From positions 14,924,001-14,988,000 of the forward strand of contig NC_067290.1 of the NCBI RefSeq assembly GCF_020740795.1: a stretch of DNA of 64,000 nt. The letters run 5' to 3'. The position numbers and the translations under genes are program-made. Below, piece after piece: positions 13,131 through 26,600 of this stretch. The notes under the pieces are model-generated. The model saw only the letters and a list, made by a program, of their open reading frames with translations. It was not told the DNA's origin and ran no database searches. Source of the stretch: Apus apus (taxonomy: Eukaryota; Chordata; Aves; Apodiformes; Apodidae). How positions within the stretch are numbered: the stretch's first letter is position 1; each line of letters begins with the position of its first letter.

Positions 13131-14339
13131 AGGCTATTAAATAAGCTAATTACTATTTAAATACTAAATATATCCATAATAACAGGAAATGCAGAATAAG
13201 GACAGTGTGATCAAATCAGTTGGGGTGTATTTTGACTAGGTTTAATGTTAATGTTCTTAAAGAAATATTCAAAAGCAAGGAGGATGTTGTAGCATTCAGT
13301 GTTGCTTGAGTAATTAAGTCACTCATTATAAAACCTTTCCTTGAAGTGCTCAAATGGTTTAGCTTATCATGAGGCATTTTAAAGTTTCTCAGTTTTCTGT
13401 GGGCAAAATAGGCTGTGTACCAAAGGGCTCTTCAATTTGCTGGAAAAATATATGAAAGCAAACAGTGCCTGGAAATTAAAAGATTATTTCAAATTAGGAA
13501 GAAGGCACAGATTGTTAAAAATGAGTGTGATTAACCACTGAAGTCACTGGGAAGATGCTTTTCACTGTTAAGGGAAATTAGGATGTCTCCATCTCTTGAA
13601 GTCATCAGGTCAGGATGAAATCCCATTTGAAAGATATGCATGAGGATAGTATTTACACAAGTGCCCTGTGCATGTTATTGTCTATGTATGAGTGTTCGTG
13701 TCGCCGTACAAGTACAGGAGTATTTGTACATGCCAAACAGATTCACCAGGTCACCCAGTTGTGTTCAGACTAGGTCTCTTCTCTTGCCCAAACTGGACTT
13801 AGTCAAATGATCTCATTACATTGTTCATTTATAACACTCTTTGAAATCTATTAACTACACATTTTGTGTCAAGGAAATAAATATGCTTGTATGAACCATG
13901 CTCTTATATCAAATGTATGTGACCTCTTCTTTTGGAAGTACTGTCATTTTTGAGAATGTGGAAGGTAAGGGACTGTAAGGGGAAGGACAGGGGTGGCTGT
14001 TTAATTTCCTGAACAAACTGAAATATCTGCCCCAGTCTTCCCAAAAATCTGTTAATGTGCTCTTAAGAAGTCTGCTCACCAGTAGTGAGAGGTAAACTTG
14101 TTATTATTGATGTTGGGGGCTAAGTAATTACATTCTGTAAAAATTACTTTGTAACTGAGGGAAGAAATGGCTTGAGCTCAGGGTGGTGGAGGTAGTTTTC
14201 ACTGGGAATGGGTAAGGATACATTGTCTTTTGTTTCTCTGCCAGTGTGAAATCAGTGTGTGTCTTGTCCACCAAAAGAAACAGTTTCTGTGCCTTGTCTG
14301 CCAAAGTGGTGAAAGACATACTGCGGAAAAAAAACAACA

Positions 14340-15135
14340 AAACTGCGAGTACAAGCTGGAGAAGTGGGCCCAGGTGAATCTCATGAGGTTCAACAAGGCC
14401 AAGTGCAGGGTCCTGCACCTGGGCAACCAGAGATATGAATACAGGCTGCAGGAAGACAGGCTAGAGAGCAGCCCTGGTGGAAAAAGACCTAGGGGTACTA
14501 GTGGATCAAAAGCTGGACACAAGCCACCAATGTGCAATTGCAGTTAAGGGGGCCAGCTGCATCCTGGGCTGCATCAAAAGAAGTGTGGCCAGCAGATCGA
14601 GAGAGGTGATTCTGCCCCTCTACTCTGCCCTGGTGAGACCTCATCTGGAGTGCTGTGTCCAGCTCGAGCCCCCAGCACAAGAAGGATGTGGACCTGTTGG
14701 AGCATGTCCAGAGGAGGGCAACAAAAATTATCAGAGGGGAGGGCGGGAGCACCTCTCTTGTGAAGACAGGCTGAGTTGAGGTTGTTCAGCCTGAAGAAGA
14801 GAAGACTCTGGGGGGATCTTATAGCAGCCTTCAAGTACCTGAAAGGAGCCTATAAAGAGGCTGGGGAAGAGCTGTTCACAAGGGCATGTAACAATAGGTA
14901 ATGGTTTCAAGCTAGAGAAGGGTAGATTTAGGTTGGACATTAGGAAGCAGTTCATTAATATGAAGGTGGTGGATCACTGGGAAGGGTTGCCTAGAGAGGT
15001 GGTGGTGGCCCCATCCCTGGAGACATTCAAGGTCAGGCTTGATGGGGCTCTGAACAATCTGTTCTAGTTGGAGATGTCCCTTCTTATTGTTGGGGGGTTG
15101 GACTAGATGACTTGATTCCTCTCCTGCCTTGGCTG
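14340..15135 (+). mobile_element. CR1 LINE, 3' portion
   Basis: This is the best preserved CR1 copy in the window. Translation in shifting frames recovers the conserved ORF2 tail: a NLMRFN segment at about 14,376, CRVLHLG at about 14,404, [10 protein letters not shown] near 14,490, and [18 protein letters not shown] near 14,600-14,650. The 3' UTR follows, including a 'gggttggactagatgac' segment at about 15,095. Frame changes show that it is not functional. It is in the same orientation as RAD54L2, within intron 1. Confidence 0.92.
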
Positions 15136-18020
15136 TTATGGAAATGATTGATTGTCTGTGGGTCCTCTATGGCCTATTAGGATGGTTTGTTCGGGATGTT
15201 TTCCTAAACTCCTGGGAATGTGATGGGAACTAGTCTAGTCCTGGCAGCAGCTTACTCCTGGTAGGCAACTTTCCAGACATCTTTTCCCCCATCAGAGGAC
15301 GGGTGCCTGCCAGGCATGTGGCAGAGGAGCAGCCCTGGCAAACAGTCTGCAGAAGCTGGATGCTTTGCTCACGGCAAATTGCTGCTAAACTGCCTCTTCC
15401 CCGGGTGTTCCCTCAGCTTGGGTAGGAATGGGTGGGTACACCAAGCAGCTCCTGTGCAGAAAACACATTTTCAGCAAACATCAGATGTATGTTCAGTAGC
15501 TCTGCTTTTGGGAAAGAGAATAACTTCCTTATCTCTGAAAGAGTCTGTCCTGAAAGAAGTTACCACCTCAGAGCATTTTCCTGCTCTATTGCATGTTTTA
15601 TTATTTCATCAAGACAGGCAAGGTCTTGAGTTATTTTCGTTGCACTCTTGGGCTGCCCTGTGCAGGAAGACTTAGAGATAAAGTTCTTTTGTTGAGGGAA
15701 GCTGTTTATATCTTAATAATTGAATTTCCTTGCCTCTTGGAGGGGGTGTGTTTCTCCTCTGTCTCTGGCTCTCTTTAGTGTTATCTTGTCTGACCATTTT
15801 GGTGACAAGAGAGGACAATGAAGAGAGGCAGAAGTGGTTATAAGTGAACAGTTTCTTTACTTGCAGTCTTACAATGACTTCATTTTCTTGATTTGTTGTT
15901 TGTTTTTTAAAGTAATCTTTTGACTTCATGGTTACTTCTGCTCTAGGAGTGTTTTAAGTTAGAAAGCACTTCCCATGTGTGTGTTTCTCTCCTTGCCAGT
16001 GGCTGTTGAAGGCAGTTGCATCACTAAAGGGCTGGTGAAGTCTTGCATCTGGCCTGGGGTCTCATACCTCAGTGCAAGCTTTGCAGACTTAATGCAACTA
16101 GTTGTGCAGCCCCGAGCTTCTGGTGGTTGGCAAGATCCAGGCAGCAATGATTAATTATAATCCTAGTCTAGACAACATTTCTGAGCTCTGTATATCATTC
16201 TGGAGGGCTCTCAGTCTCCACAGCAGAAAAGGCTAGGGAGGACACAGCTGAAATTCGAGGCTTGTCTTTGCTTTTTCTCTTAATCATTGTAGAATTATAG
16301 AATGGTTCTGAAAGTAATGATCTTTCTCTTTCTAAATCTACTGCAGGTGTCTTCCAGTTTTTAAATATTTGGAATATACATTTCCTTAAAACATACTGTC
16401 ATGTGCTTTTAATGGAAATCTCTAGTTTTTCAAGCCTTGCTGCTTTAACTACAGCTATTATTATTGTGCAAGGATTGCACCACAAGAACTGGAGTAGAGT
16501 GACAGATGAAGAAGCTGCAGTTCAGCTAACCTTTTTTCCCTGATTTCCTTAAGGAAACTCCTAACTGGTACAAGCCCCCAAACTTTCAATACAGATGCTG
16601 TTTCTACATTTCCAGAAATAATTAATTTTCCTTTTAAACCTCAACTTGTATTTTTAAAAAACTTAATTAAAAAAAAACTTTTCCTTATAGAAAATGAATA
16701 TGAAAGTTGAAATTTCTGATGTTTTTTTTCCTTGAATAAAAATAAGATTGCTGTCTTGACTTCATATTTTACTGTATTTAGATGTCAGGTTAGCCAGGTT
16801 GTATTTGTAATTTGCTAGCCAGAAGAAAATCAAACCTTCCCTTTCATGGGCTTTTTGAACTCTTACAGATTCTAGTTTTTGTTTTCTTCATTGGTGGCTT
16901 TTTATTTGTGTGTGTTGCCTTAGAAAGTAGAAAAGCACAATAAAAGAAGGATGGGGCAGGAGGGAAACAAATGGATTTTGGCAGTTGTTCTGTGAAATCC
17001 CATCAGTTTCATGCTGCTGCTCCCCATGAGATTTATCAACTAATTCCTCTCCTTATTTATGGCAGGGAAGACTGAGGATGAATGGAGTTAATGGTTCAGG
17101 AGTCCAGATGAGGTTTTGGGGATGCGGGAGTGATTGTAGAACTCAGGAGATAAGGATTTCAGTTTTCTTAACTTAATTTTGTCCTACTGTGCTGGAACTT
17201 CTACATCCTGTATCAGACAGGTGTCTTTGTTAGGGCTGCTGAGGGGACCCATTTCTTCTCTCCTCACCAGTATCTTCACTTGTCTGTGACATTATTTAGT
17301 CAGAGGCTGTAAAATGTGGAGGGGAATACCTGTGGCCTGGGTCAGAAAATGGAGGCCAAGAGTAGTGGTTTCTGGAGTGGCAACTTCATTTCTAGCAGGA
17401 GAAAGGATGAGAAGGCTTTTAGGACTTCATGGTGAAGGTGATTATGCCTCCTTGAGCATTTTGGGGCAAGTTCAAGTGTTGAGTGAAACAAAGCCACAAA
17501 GCAAGGAGGGAACGTGCAGGAGAGGCTACGTGTGCCTGTATGTATGTATGGCCAGAACTCCACAGTGGTCTTTGGTTGTGTAGGGTGGGTTGGGAGGCCC
17601 CACTCTTGTTGGAAGGCTAGTCCTCAAGTGGAGAAAGCAGTGCATGCCAGGAGACATACTTTAAAAGTATAGTGTACACTGGGATCAAAGCAAAAGTTTC
17701 TGAAAACAAGAATAAAATATTGATTCCCTCAAGAAAGTCTTGGGAAAAGTTCTGTGTTCTACGACAGCCCAGGAATATCTAATTATCCCAGACATAGTAA
17801 GACAGAATATGAAAACAGAGAAAGGTAGAGGACTGCAGGAAGTGATTTTCAGGTATTAAAAATTAGCCCATGATCTCAGGCAAGGGCATAATGGCTAAGG
17901 CAGATTTCTCTTCATGAGGTTGAAGAAAGTACCCGTGTGTTCTCATGGTTCAGATTGCATTACTTCCCTCTGTCACCACACAGAGGTGTCCCTTTCACAA
18001 GTCTTGCTTGAGTGCAATTA

Positions 18021-18099
18021 GGAGAGGACCTGCTCTGACCTGGAGAAACTTTTGTCAGTGCTAGTTACCAGTTTCTCTAGGTCAGGGCAGCTTATCTTC
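18021..18099 (+). ncRNA. Long RNA hairpin, pre-miRNA-like (candidate)
   Basis: The arms 18,021-18,050 and 18,070-18,099 are inverted copies around a 19-base loop. Starting from the loop, 21 consecutive positions pair (18,030-18,050 with 18,070-18,090). Pairing then continues to the base with only two mismatches (18,029/18,091 and 18,026/18,094). Four pairs are G-U wobbles in the plus-strand RNA; read on the minus strand they would all be A-C mismatches. Length, loop and stem fit a microRNA precursor carried in the host gene's sense intron. A palindromic MITE-type transposon remnant is the main alternative. I do not recognise either arm as a known microRNA. Confidence 0.4.
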
Positions 18100-19776
18100 C
18101 TGCTCCCTAGAGCAGATCCTTGTCCTTTCTTTGCCCCTTTAATGCCAGTACCCACACGTAATTGCAAGGACCTGTTCATAGAGGTCACCATTAAATATGT
18201 TAAAAGTTAAGGACTTATAGTGGTGAGGTCTGTTGATATTTTGCTTGGAGCTCTGGGCAGTATGGAAGTATTTACTGTGAGGAGAGAGATTTTAACAGTG
18301 CACAGCGAGGGTCTGAGAGAGGTGTGATGGATGGTAATTTTGCCCTTTGAGTGGCAATTGCATCGATTTTTCAATTTAAAAAAAGTGCCAACAAAATGAA
18401 CTTCAGAAATAGATACCTCTCCACACAAACCACAGAATAATGCCATGACTATTTAAAGAAGGGGACAAATGAGAGGATTAAACATGAGAATGTCCATGTC
18501 TCATCTCAGATACATCCACCATCCTTTTGATCAGTGTTTGTAACAAAGGTCAGACAGTTTTTTTTTCTCAAGGACCATCTCACTTTCTCAAACCAAAATG
18601 CTGTCCTCCCCCTGTTCTGAAGCACTATTTTGACTGCTCAGGGCATGGTCCTATGGACAGGCCATACCCAGGGCTGCTTGTTCCCTCCCTCTGACGGTTT
18701 GTTCTTTGTGCCCACACAGCTGTTTGTGCAACTTTGTATTAAATTACATTTGGGAACTGAATTTTGTTTCTGGGTTGTTCTTCAGCTGAACCAGTTTGCT
18801 GCCCAACCATGCAGATAGTTGTGCTGGCACAGGGCAGCAGGGCTGTGCTAGTGGGAAAGAGCAGCTGCTGCAGAGAGGGTGTCTGAGGCCTGAGAAAGTG
18901 CAATCACCGAGAGAGGAAAGGGGTAATTTATTCAAGGCCAAATGTTTATTACCCTTCTGATGTCTGTGAAATCTGAAAACTGTCTGTCAATGTCAGAGCA
19001 TGGTCACTGTCTCTCTAATTGGTAGGATTAGCATCAGGTTTTGGTTGCCATCTTCTGTTTATCACTCTCTCCTCTTTCATTTAGTCTTTGCATTTATTAT
19101 TTGCATCACTCACTGATGAAAACAAGAGAAACAGCATTCACAGTGTGATGTAACTGTCCAGAGGTTTAGATGACTCTTGCAGCATCACTACTTCACACTT
19201 GTGGGAAAAGGTGGCTGGCTGTGGCTTCTCCATTCCAGAAGTAGTGCACAAGCTGTATATTCCTTCCATTAAAAAAGTGCCAGGGTTGTGGAGTGCACCT
19301 CAGTGACCAAATAGAAGCTTCTGGGTATAGGAAATAAGAAAAGTCAGATTGTTTTTGCAGAAGATGTTGGGGTGTGGGAGACAGCAGGAACAAAGAATAT
19401 CTTCTTAAATGAAAAAGTTATTGTAGGAGTGGTGTAGTTGGTTGAGTTTTCAGTTGCTTGTCCGTAGGTGTCAAAAAATTGAGGGAACAGGACCAAAAAT
19501 TAAACCTTACAAAATCAGTGCCTTTCAATACTTTGTGTTGGAGTGTATCACAAGCTCTAAACAGGGTGAAGTGATTGCCTGGAAAACTGGATGACAAGCT
19601 GACTGTGGCAAAAAATGGAGAAGATTTGAGGTTGAAGAAGTTAGCTGCTTTTGACATGAGATATTTGGGGAAACATGTTTATCCTAAAAGAGGTTTGTTT
19701 CTGGTTTTCCTTCAGTCCGGTGATGAGGTCCTGTTATCTCTGGAGAATACTTTCCTGGGGAAGCTGGGTTTTGTAG

Positions 19777-19842
19777 TTTTTGTTGTTTGGTTGGTTTTTG
19801 TTTTGTTGGGGTTTTTGTTTGTTTGTTTGTGTTTTTTGGGGG
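19777..19842 (+). repeat. GT-rich low-complexity tract
   Basis: The tract consists of T runs broken by single G or GG, including several TTTG repeats, and then a G run. It has no other apparent content. Confidence 0.7.
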
Positions 19843-20429
19843 AAGCTCTTAGCTCTGGACAATGCATGGTAAGATTTTTCCTAGCCAGCATTTTAAAGTT
19901 TCAGTCCACTGTAACTTCACATCCTGTTCTCCAAGGAGTGTTGGTAGCTAAGGCCTTTACTATGTGATCTGGATTTGTTTATTCTATAACAACAATAGTT
20001 AACTACTTGAGAGAAATATGATCCAGATAATGAGTAGAGAACACTAAGGGAATGGAGGATCTGCTTAGTCATGCAGGTTTTTTTTCTGATTCTTCCTTAA
20101 AAAAAATAGAGGTGCCTTTTCCTTCCTCCTGTACTTACCATAGAACTTGTGAAAAACAGGAGAGATCTTATATTTCAGCTAAATCAATACTTCTGGTTAG
20201 TGAAGTGCTTATTTTAACAGAATGAGATGCAGAGCTGTTAGGCTTTGCTGCTGCTGTGAAACCTGGTTGTGAATGTATATATGCTTTTATTGTGGTGAAA
20301 AGGTGCATCCTCTAAAAAGTCTCCTTCATTCCTAACAGAAAGAGAGCTATGAATGAAATTGAGTGAGATATTACAGCATTTCTGGTAAATCTGCTCTGGA
20401 AGTCCCGTGAAACTAGTTTTCTCTGTTAA

Positions 20430-20478
20430 AGAATGCTATGATCTTAGAGGTCCTTTCCAACCATGATGTTTCCGTGCT
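20430..20478 (+). mobile_element. CR1 3'-terminal fragment
   Basis: The short stretch 'atgatcttagaggtcctttccaacca' matches the typical 3' end of avian CR1 ('ggtcccttccaacc'). Only the tail is left. The upstream CR1 body could not be recognised. Confidence 0.55.
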
Positions 20479-20624
20479 TAATTATGCCAATTAGTTGCAC
20501 CAAAAAAAAAGTTACAGTTACTATTTGAATTTGTAAGTTCAGCCCAGATCAATAATGATCAGGAATTCCTACAATTAGACAAACTGATATTTTGAGTAAG
20601 ATGACTTGGCAACCTTGATTCAAG

Positions 20625-20678
20625 ACTAATAATTCAGTAATTTGACTAATACTTCAATAACCCAAGTAATAATTCAAG
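20625..20678 (+). repeat. Imperfect tandem repeat, about 20-bp unit, 2.6 copies
   Basis: Three successive units start at 20,625, 20,645 and 20,666. Each begins ACTAATA- or GTAATA- and continues with TTCA. They are AT-rich and imperfect, and the last is partial. Confidence 0.5.
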
Positions 20679-23600
20679 AGGAGGAGAAACAGAGATGGGA
20701 CAAGAAGTTTTGTTCCTGGTATATTTTGGTGGATAGCGGCAGCTGAGCATAGGGATGTTGACTCTTCCAGCAGAGTCTCCTTTGCTCAGGATGGTGACAC
20801 ATCAAGAGGATGCTGGAAGAACTGGCTTCCCTGTAGTTCCTTCTGGACCTGCTCGCTGGGTACGGCTGCCGGCCAAGCAGCATTTGCAAACACTAAATGG
20901 GCTTGGATAACAAAAGTGGTCACTGGGGGAAAGCAAACTTCCACTTAACTTCGAAAGAAAGAGTACCCAAAAGGTTATGGTTGTTTGAAGATCACAGCTG
21001 AATGCCTTTTATCATTCTGCTTCTGAATCTTGGAAACATAACATTTGGATTCTGCCTGGCTATGAATATCTATGCAGTGTTGTCTGCTCAGTAAGAACCA
21101 GTACTCCAAAAGACATGCTAGCATTTATGGAAGTTAGGGGAATTTATACATTTTGGGGGGAGATAGTGACATTTTTACTCTTTTAGAGTTGCGTCTAGTA
21201 GCCAGCAGCTACTTCTGTAGATCACTGTCATGGTGCTTATTCACCATACTGTGTTTTTTAATCATTTGCCAATCTGTTCCTTTTCAATGGCACCTTCCTG
21301 TCCTGGCACTGGATATGCTTGTGCATGTTCATAAGGGTAATTAATGTTCTGTTTAATGTATGTTGGGACTGGACAGTTGCGTATGTTTACCAAAAGGGTA
21401 TGGTGACCCACAGGATATATTATCTTTCTGTTAGTATATGCGTATCTCCTTAAGCAAACTTGTTTTGTGCTGCTTTAAAGCTCTTTTGAAAACAAGGTCA
21501 AGTATGTAGAGGTCATACACTCACAATTTTATAAGCTAAAAATGTAATATGTATATCATGAGATTCAGAGCTCAGTTTCTTTTGTGAAATAATTCTTATC
21601 TCTAATTGTGGTGGGTTTTTTGTGTGTATGCAAATGATCCCCTGAACAGTGTGTTGGATTGTTTGTGCTGTGTGGTGAGAGGCAGTAAGCTACATTCTTT
21701 TTCCTTGCAGGCCTGTCCAAACCATTGGGAGGTTTTGAGCCAGCGAAATGCAACCAAAGAGGAGCTTCCATTACTAAGGACAAAACCACAGGAGGCTTTT
21801 TCATCCAGTTGCTTTCCATGTGAGCTGCCTATAGAGTCAATCTTAAGTGTTATTTAAACATATGTATTTGTGCAAGGTAGATAAGGATCGGTGTTTTATT
21901 TTTACCTGTTTAAGTGGGAAAGGAAAAGATTGACAAGTTTTGATGACCTTGTTCTCAAAATCAGCAGAGAAGTGACCTTTATAAGTGGCACTTACCATAA
22001 GTTTTTCCAGCACTGTGCAAGTAGAATATTCTGTTGGAGGGACTGACTCTGAAAGAAACCCCTGTTTCTGACAGTTTTTAATCCTTTAATGGATTTATTT
22101 AATCTCCAGTGGAATCCAATAAAAATTAGTGTGATGTCTGGTTGCTTGACAGACTGGAGCAACTTGAGCCTAACATATGCTAAGGGTCATCTTCATATCA
22201 TGTGAGTTTAAAACTGTTTATTTCCACTTCCTCCTACTTCAGGATTTTTTGGTTTTCTCCTTTTTTTGCTTATGTTCAAGTTTCTCTGGTAAACTGTAGG
22301 TGGCATAAGTAATGCTTTCTCAGGGCTAGTGTAATTACCATTGCTGGAGGTGGGGTAGGGAATAAAGAGGAAGAAAACCATGTTGAATTCTGCCTTTTTC
22401 TAAAAAACTGCATGAACCAAAACCTCATATTTCAAGTGCAGTTCTGAAGAGGAAGAAAGATGAGTCATCGGAAACAAACTCCAAGTTCTCTGCAATGCTT
22501 TGTAGTCAAATGCAGATGTAGACCAAGGGAAGAATTAAGTTGTGTTTACTTTGTGACCTATTGATGACAGTGTTCAACATGACTGGCATCTGTCTCACAG
22601 GGGATGGTGGGTTGTCCTGGATAGCTGCTGGTGGGAAAGCTTGTTTCCTGAGCAAAGGCACAGTCAGGGGCAGTGAATCATTCCCCCCTAATGGAAATGT
22701 ACTTATCTGGGAGGCAAAGAGAGAAGAGTGTGTGAATAGGGTGATACTGAGAAAACAGTATAAATCAGCTAGGCCTTTCAGCATCAAAACATGCAGTTTT
22801 CCTCATTCTGAAGGATGCAAACGTTGTTTATGAGCCGTATGAGTCTGTTGGATGCTCGTCAAGGAGGTAAGCCCTAATGGTAGCATATCTCAGTGACCAA
22901 AGCCATAGCTTGTCTTCACAGAGTGACAGCAATTGATCTTTGCTCTAGAGGGGATTAGCTCTTTGCCTTCTCGCTCCTCTCTGCTCCACTGCTTCTGTTT
23001 ATGTAATTTATTCTTGATTTATTACATAACTTCTTCTCTGGCACCTATGTATAAGAAGAGCTTAAACTAGTGAGATCTCTCAGTTATCTGGGTCTTCCTT
23101 GCTTGTGGACATTGACTCATCTCTTGACATAATTTGGGTGCTTACAAAGAGAAGGCTTGGTATACCTCTCCTCTGCTATGACCTGACTTTTAAAAATCTG
23201 TCCTTTAGCATTTGAGTACGGTTATTTTCAACACAGGGCGGGCAAATTTGCCTCAAATTAATCTGCTATATAAAATGCATTTAATATAATTTGGAGTGCT
23301 GACATGCCATGCCCCACTATTGGGTCTTCCCCGTAATTTGAAATCTTTTCTTGGGATTTTATTCCTCTCACAGGTAATGATTTTTTTTCTACAGTTATAG
23401 CACCAGGGACAAAACCTGTAAAACCACATTTGAAAGTGGCTTTTATGTTGAAATGCTGTTTGCTTTGTAAGCAGAAATAGTGACCAGAGAAGGAAAGTTT
23501 CCTTTTCCCAATGTTTTCTTTAGCAGGGAATGCAGGGAATGCAAATGCTATTTATACAGCAGTTGCCAGAGCTGAAAACATAAATGGGGATTCTGTAAAG

Positions 23601-26600
23601 TAAAAGGCAAAAATTTTGTTCATTTGTGATGGTGTTAATCCAGATGAGTATCAGTAATTACTGGAGGCAAAACTGATCACATGCTTCTTACCTCAGATAG
23701 CCTGAATTTCTGTGCAGTGCAAAACAAACTGCTCTTCTAGGTAGGGCAGTTCACTGGTGAGGATGTTTCTAGGATTTCAAAGGAAAGAGTTGATTTGTAA
23801 GAAGCCAGTTTCTATTTTAATATGATCAAATAAAATTGCTTTTAAAAGCAATGCAATGTTGTTTAGGCAAATAGTTGTATACACATATATATGCCAACAC
23901 AAAAATAGTTTGTGCCCAACAAAGTCTAGGTGGAGGTGAGTGCTGCCTCTTCCTATTTGGGGTCGCAGAGGGAGCCAGGCCTTATATAATGTTCCAGCAC
24001 TGTCATGTCAGCAGAGGGGAAGGATTAGCTCTCTGTTTTCTTTAGGGGTTGGTTTTAGGGGTGTGGTGGGGTTTTTTTGTTTTGTTTTTTGTTTTCTCCC
24101 ACCCCTTCTTGCAGCAGCTTTTTTTTTTTTTTTCTGTCAGAGGACAACCAGTTTCATGCTGTTTTTAGTACTGTAGTGCCTTTTAGGAAGGAGATTGTTC
24201 ACCTAGAGAGAATAAAAGAGCAGATCCCCTGCAACTCAAAGTGTTTTTTAACACCCTCTGTTATTCTTTCTCTTGATTCCTGCTCCCCACAAATCACAAC
24301 GGGCTCCTTAATAGTTGCATCAAATGGGGGCAGAGACTAGATCCATGGTGTGTATGTTTGCATGAGGAGAAGCACACTTGCCTTCCTCAGAAGGGTGGTC
24401 CAAGACAAGAAGATGCCCCCCAGTTTGTGATTTTACAGGCTGCTGCTTTTTCCTTCCTTCTTCCTGTAGGAAACACATCACTTAGAGAGAAGATCAATGC
24501 CTCTTAGTTTTGTTGTGATTTGAACAAGATAAAATGAAGGAGAATTGTTTTCTTCCTTCCCAGCTTGCAGTTTGTGGCCACCAGTTATCCATGAGTCACA
24601 GCTGAAAAACTATTGCTCCAGTCTTAACATCCCAAGACTGCAAGGGAAGAAGGGATTTAAATCAGAAAGTAATCAATTAAGGGTGGCTTTAAATCCAATT
24701 TGTGGGAGTTATCACTGGGGAAAAGAAACTTGTGTTTGTCTTTTGGTTAACACTTCAGTTGGCATTGTTAAAAAAATAAAGGAGATCTGCTGAATTGGTC
24801 ATTAACACTGGTAGCTCTTTTTTGACAAAATACTTATGCTTTTAATTTCTGCCCCTCCAGTTTTTTTACAGGATAATGTGAAATGCAGATGTTAATCTAT
24901 TACTTAATGTGAATTAGAGAAGTTCTCATGTTTGTTAGAATCAATCTGTCCAAACCCACTGCTATCAGTTTTATTTCTTATTAGATTTTTAAATTGAATG
25001 GAAAAGTAGTCTCTGTTATCTTACAATAACATTGCAAGTTACTACTTAAATATGTTTTTTGTTATTTTACAAAGAATCTTAAGCTCATGACTTCTTTAGT
25101 GATCCATCTGTATGTTTTATAATGATTTTCCATGTGTTACTGAAGGCTACCTAGAGGATACCAAATCTAGCTGGCATGTAATCTAGCAAAAAGATGAGAT
25201 TTGTCTCAGGGAGCCAGCAGTGACATTCATACACCTCCAGTTTGAAGTGCTGGTGTGTGAGCTGAGTGTGTAAGAGAAATCTTGTGGCCTAAACCAACCA
25301 TTTTGCTGTTTTGCAGCCAAACAAGAAAAAAAGAGAAAGGAAATTATTATGAATATAAAACATGGCTGTAGAGCAGGAACTGAAGAGTGTTATGCAGCAC
25401 TGACTTTGACATACCTGGTTTTATTAAACTGTCTGTGCAAATCCTCTTGTGATTTGCCAGCGTAACTGATCCTGTTTCTATGGCCAGGCACCACAAGGAC
25501 CAGTGTGAAGTGTTGGTTACAAAACAGGCTTTAAGGGACAAATCTTGATGAGTCCCAGATATTGGGCTTGGCTGGAGGCTGGGGAGGTGATGGAATCCTC
25601 TTTACTATTCAGCCCTATAGTAGCATTAGTGTTAAACCTGCCCTTTCTGAAGGGATTTGTATGGGATGGGTGTGTACTGGGAATGAGCATGTCCTGTGCC
25701 TCAATCACGTGTGTCATAGCAGGCAAAGAGCTTCTGTAAAGCCATGCTGGCTTCTGTGGCTTCCTGGAGGTACAGGGGAATCCTGCTCCTCCTTGATCAG
25801 GTGGGGAAGGACTCCAGTCTGCTGTGTCCTGCATCCTTCCTTTTTATTTGTTTGAATTTGAATTAAGTAATGTGTCATCTAGTGGAAGTCGTGATGTTGT
25901 CCAGAAGTGGACAAGTCACCAGATCCCATTATGTTTGCTGTTTCACTTAATAGTTTGGCTTGTGGCATGCATGACCCTGTGGTGAAAAACTATCACTTAA
26001 AAGATGAAAAAGTTTGCTTTCACATTTCCCTCTCAATTTCATGTGTAAGAAGAAATGGTTATTTTAAACCTTTGCAGAGTGAAAAACATGAGGACAACAG
26101 AAATGTGTCCAAATCTGCGAATCCTTGAAGTTTCCTAGTCCAGAACTGGGCCTCCTTTCTGTGCAGGCTGAGGAGAAGGCAGTCATCACCACATGGCATT
26201 TACTTACTATCTGTAATGTTCTACCTTAAAAAAGCAAAGCCCAAAAAACTTCTGAACTATTTTTATCGTTGTTGAAAGACAGGACATAATACATGACAGA
26301 GGCTGTCTTCGATGTTAATTTGATGTGCAGTTGATTGCAGGAATAAACTTCCTGAGTAGGATAAACATGACAACTCTTTTCTGCTCCCTGAGTAAGCAAG
26401 ACGAATTTTCAAAGTGTTTTCACCAAATACTCCACTCTGTTTTCTCAGTGGCCTCATGACTTACTTGTGTTGGAAGCTGTGGTGCAGCAGGTTGTTTGTT
26501 GGTGACCCTCCTTCTGGCATAGCTCTCCAGGGGCACATCCCCTTTTTGCAGCAGGGCAGGAGCCTCGTGGGACAGCTGGGAAGTCCAGATACGTGGTACC

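Noticed and set aside
14230..14779. Plus-strand open frames with retroelement-like protein
   Set aside because: They are broken pieces of the CR1 ORF2 tail, not a host gene.
23835..23852. Perfect 18-bp palindrome ATTGCTTTTAAAAGCAAT
   Set aside because: It has no loop, is AT-rich, and one of this length is expected by chance about once in a few windows of this size.
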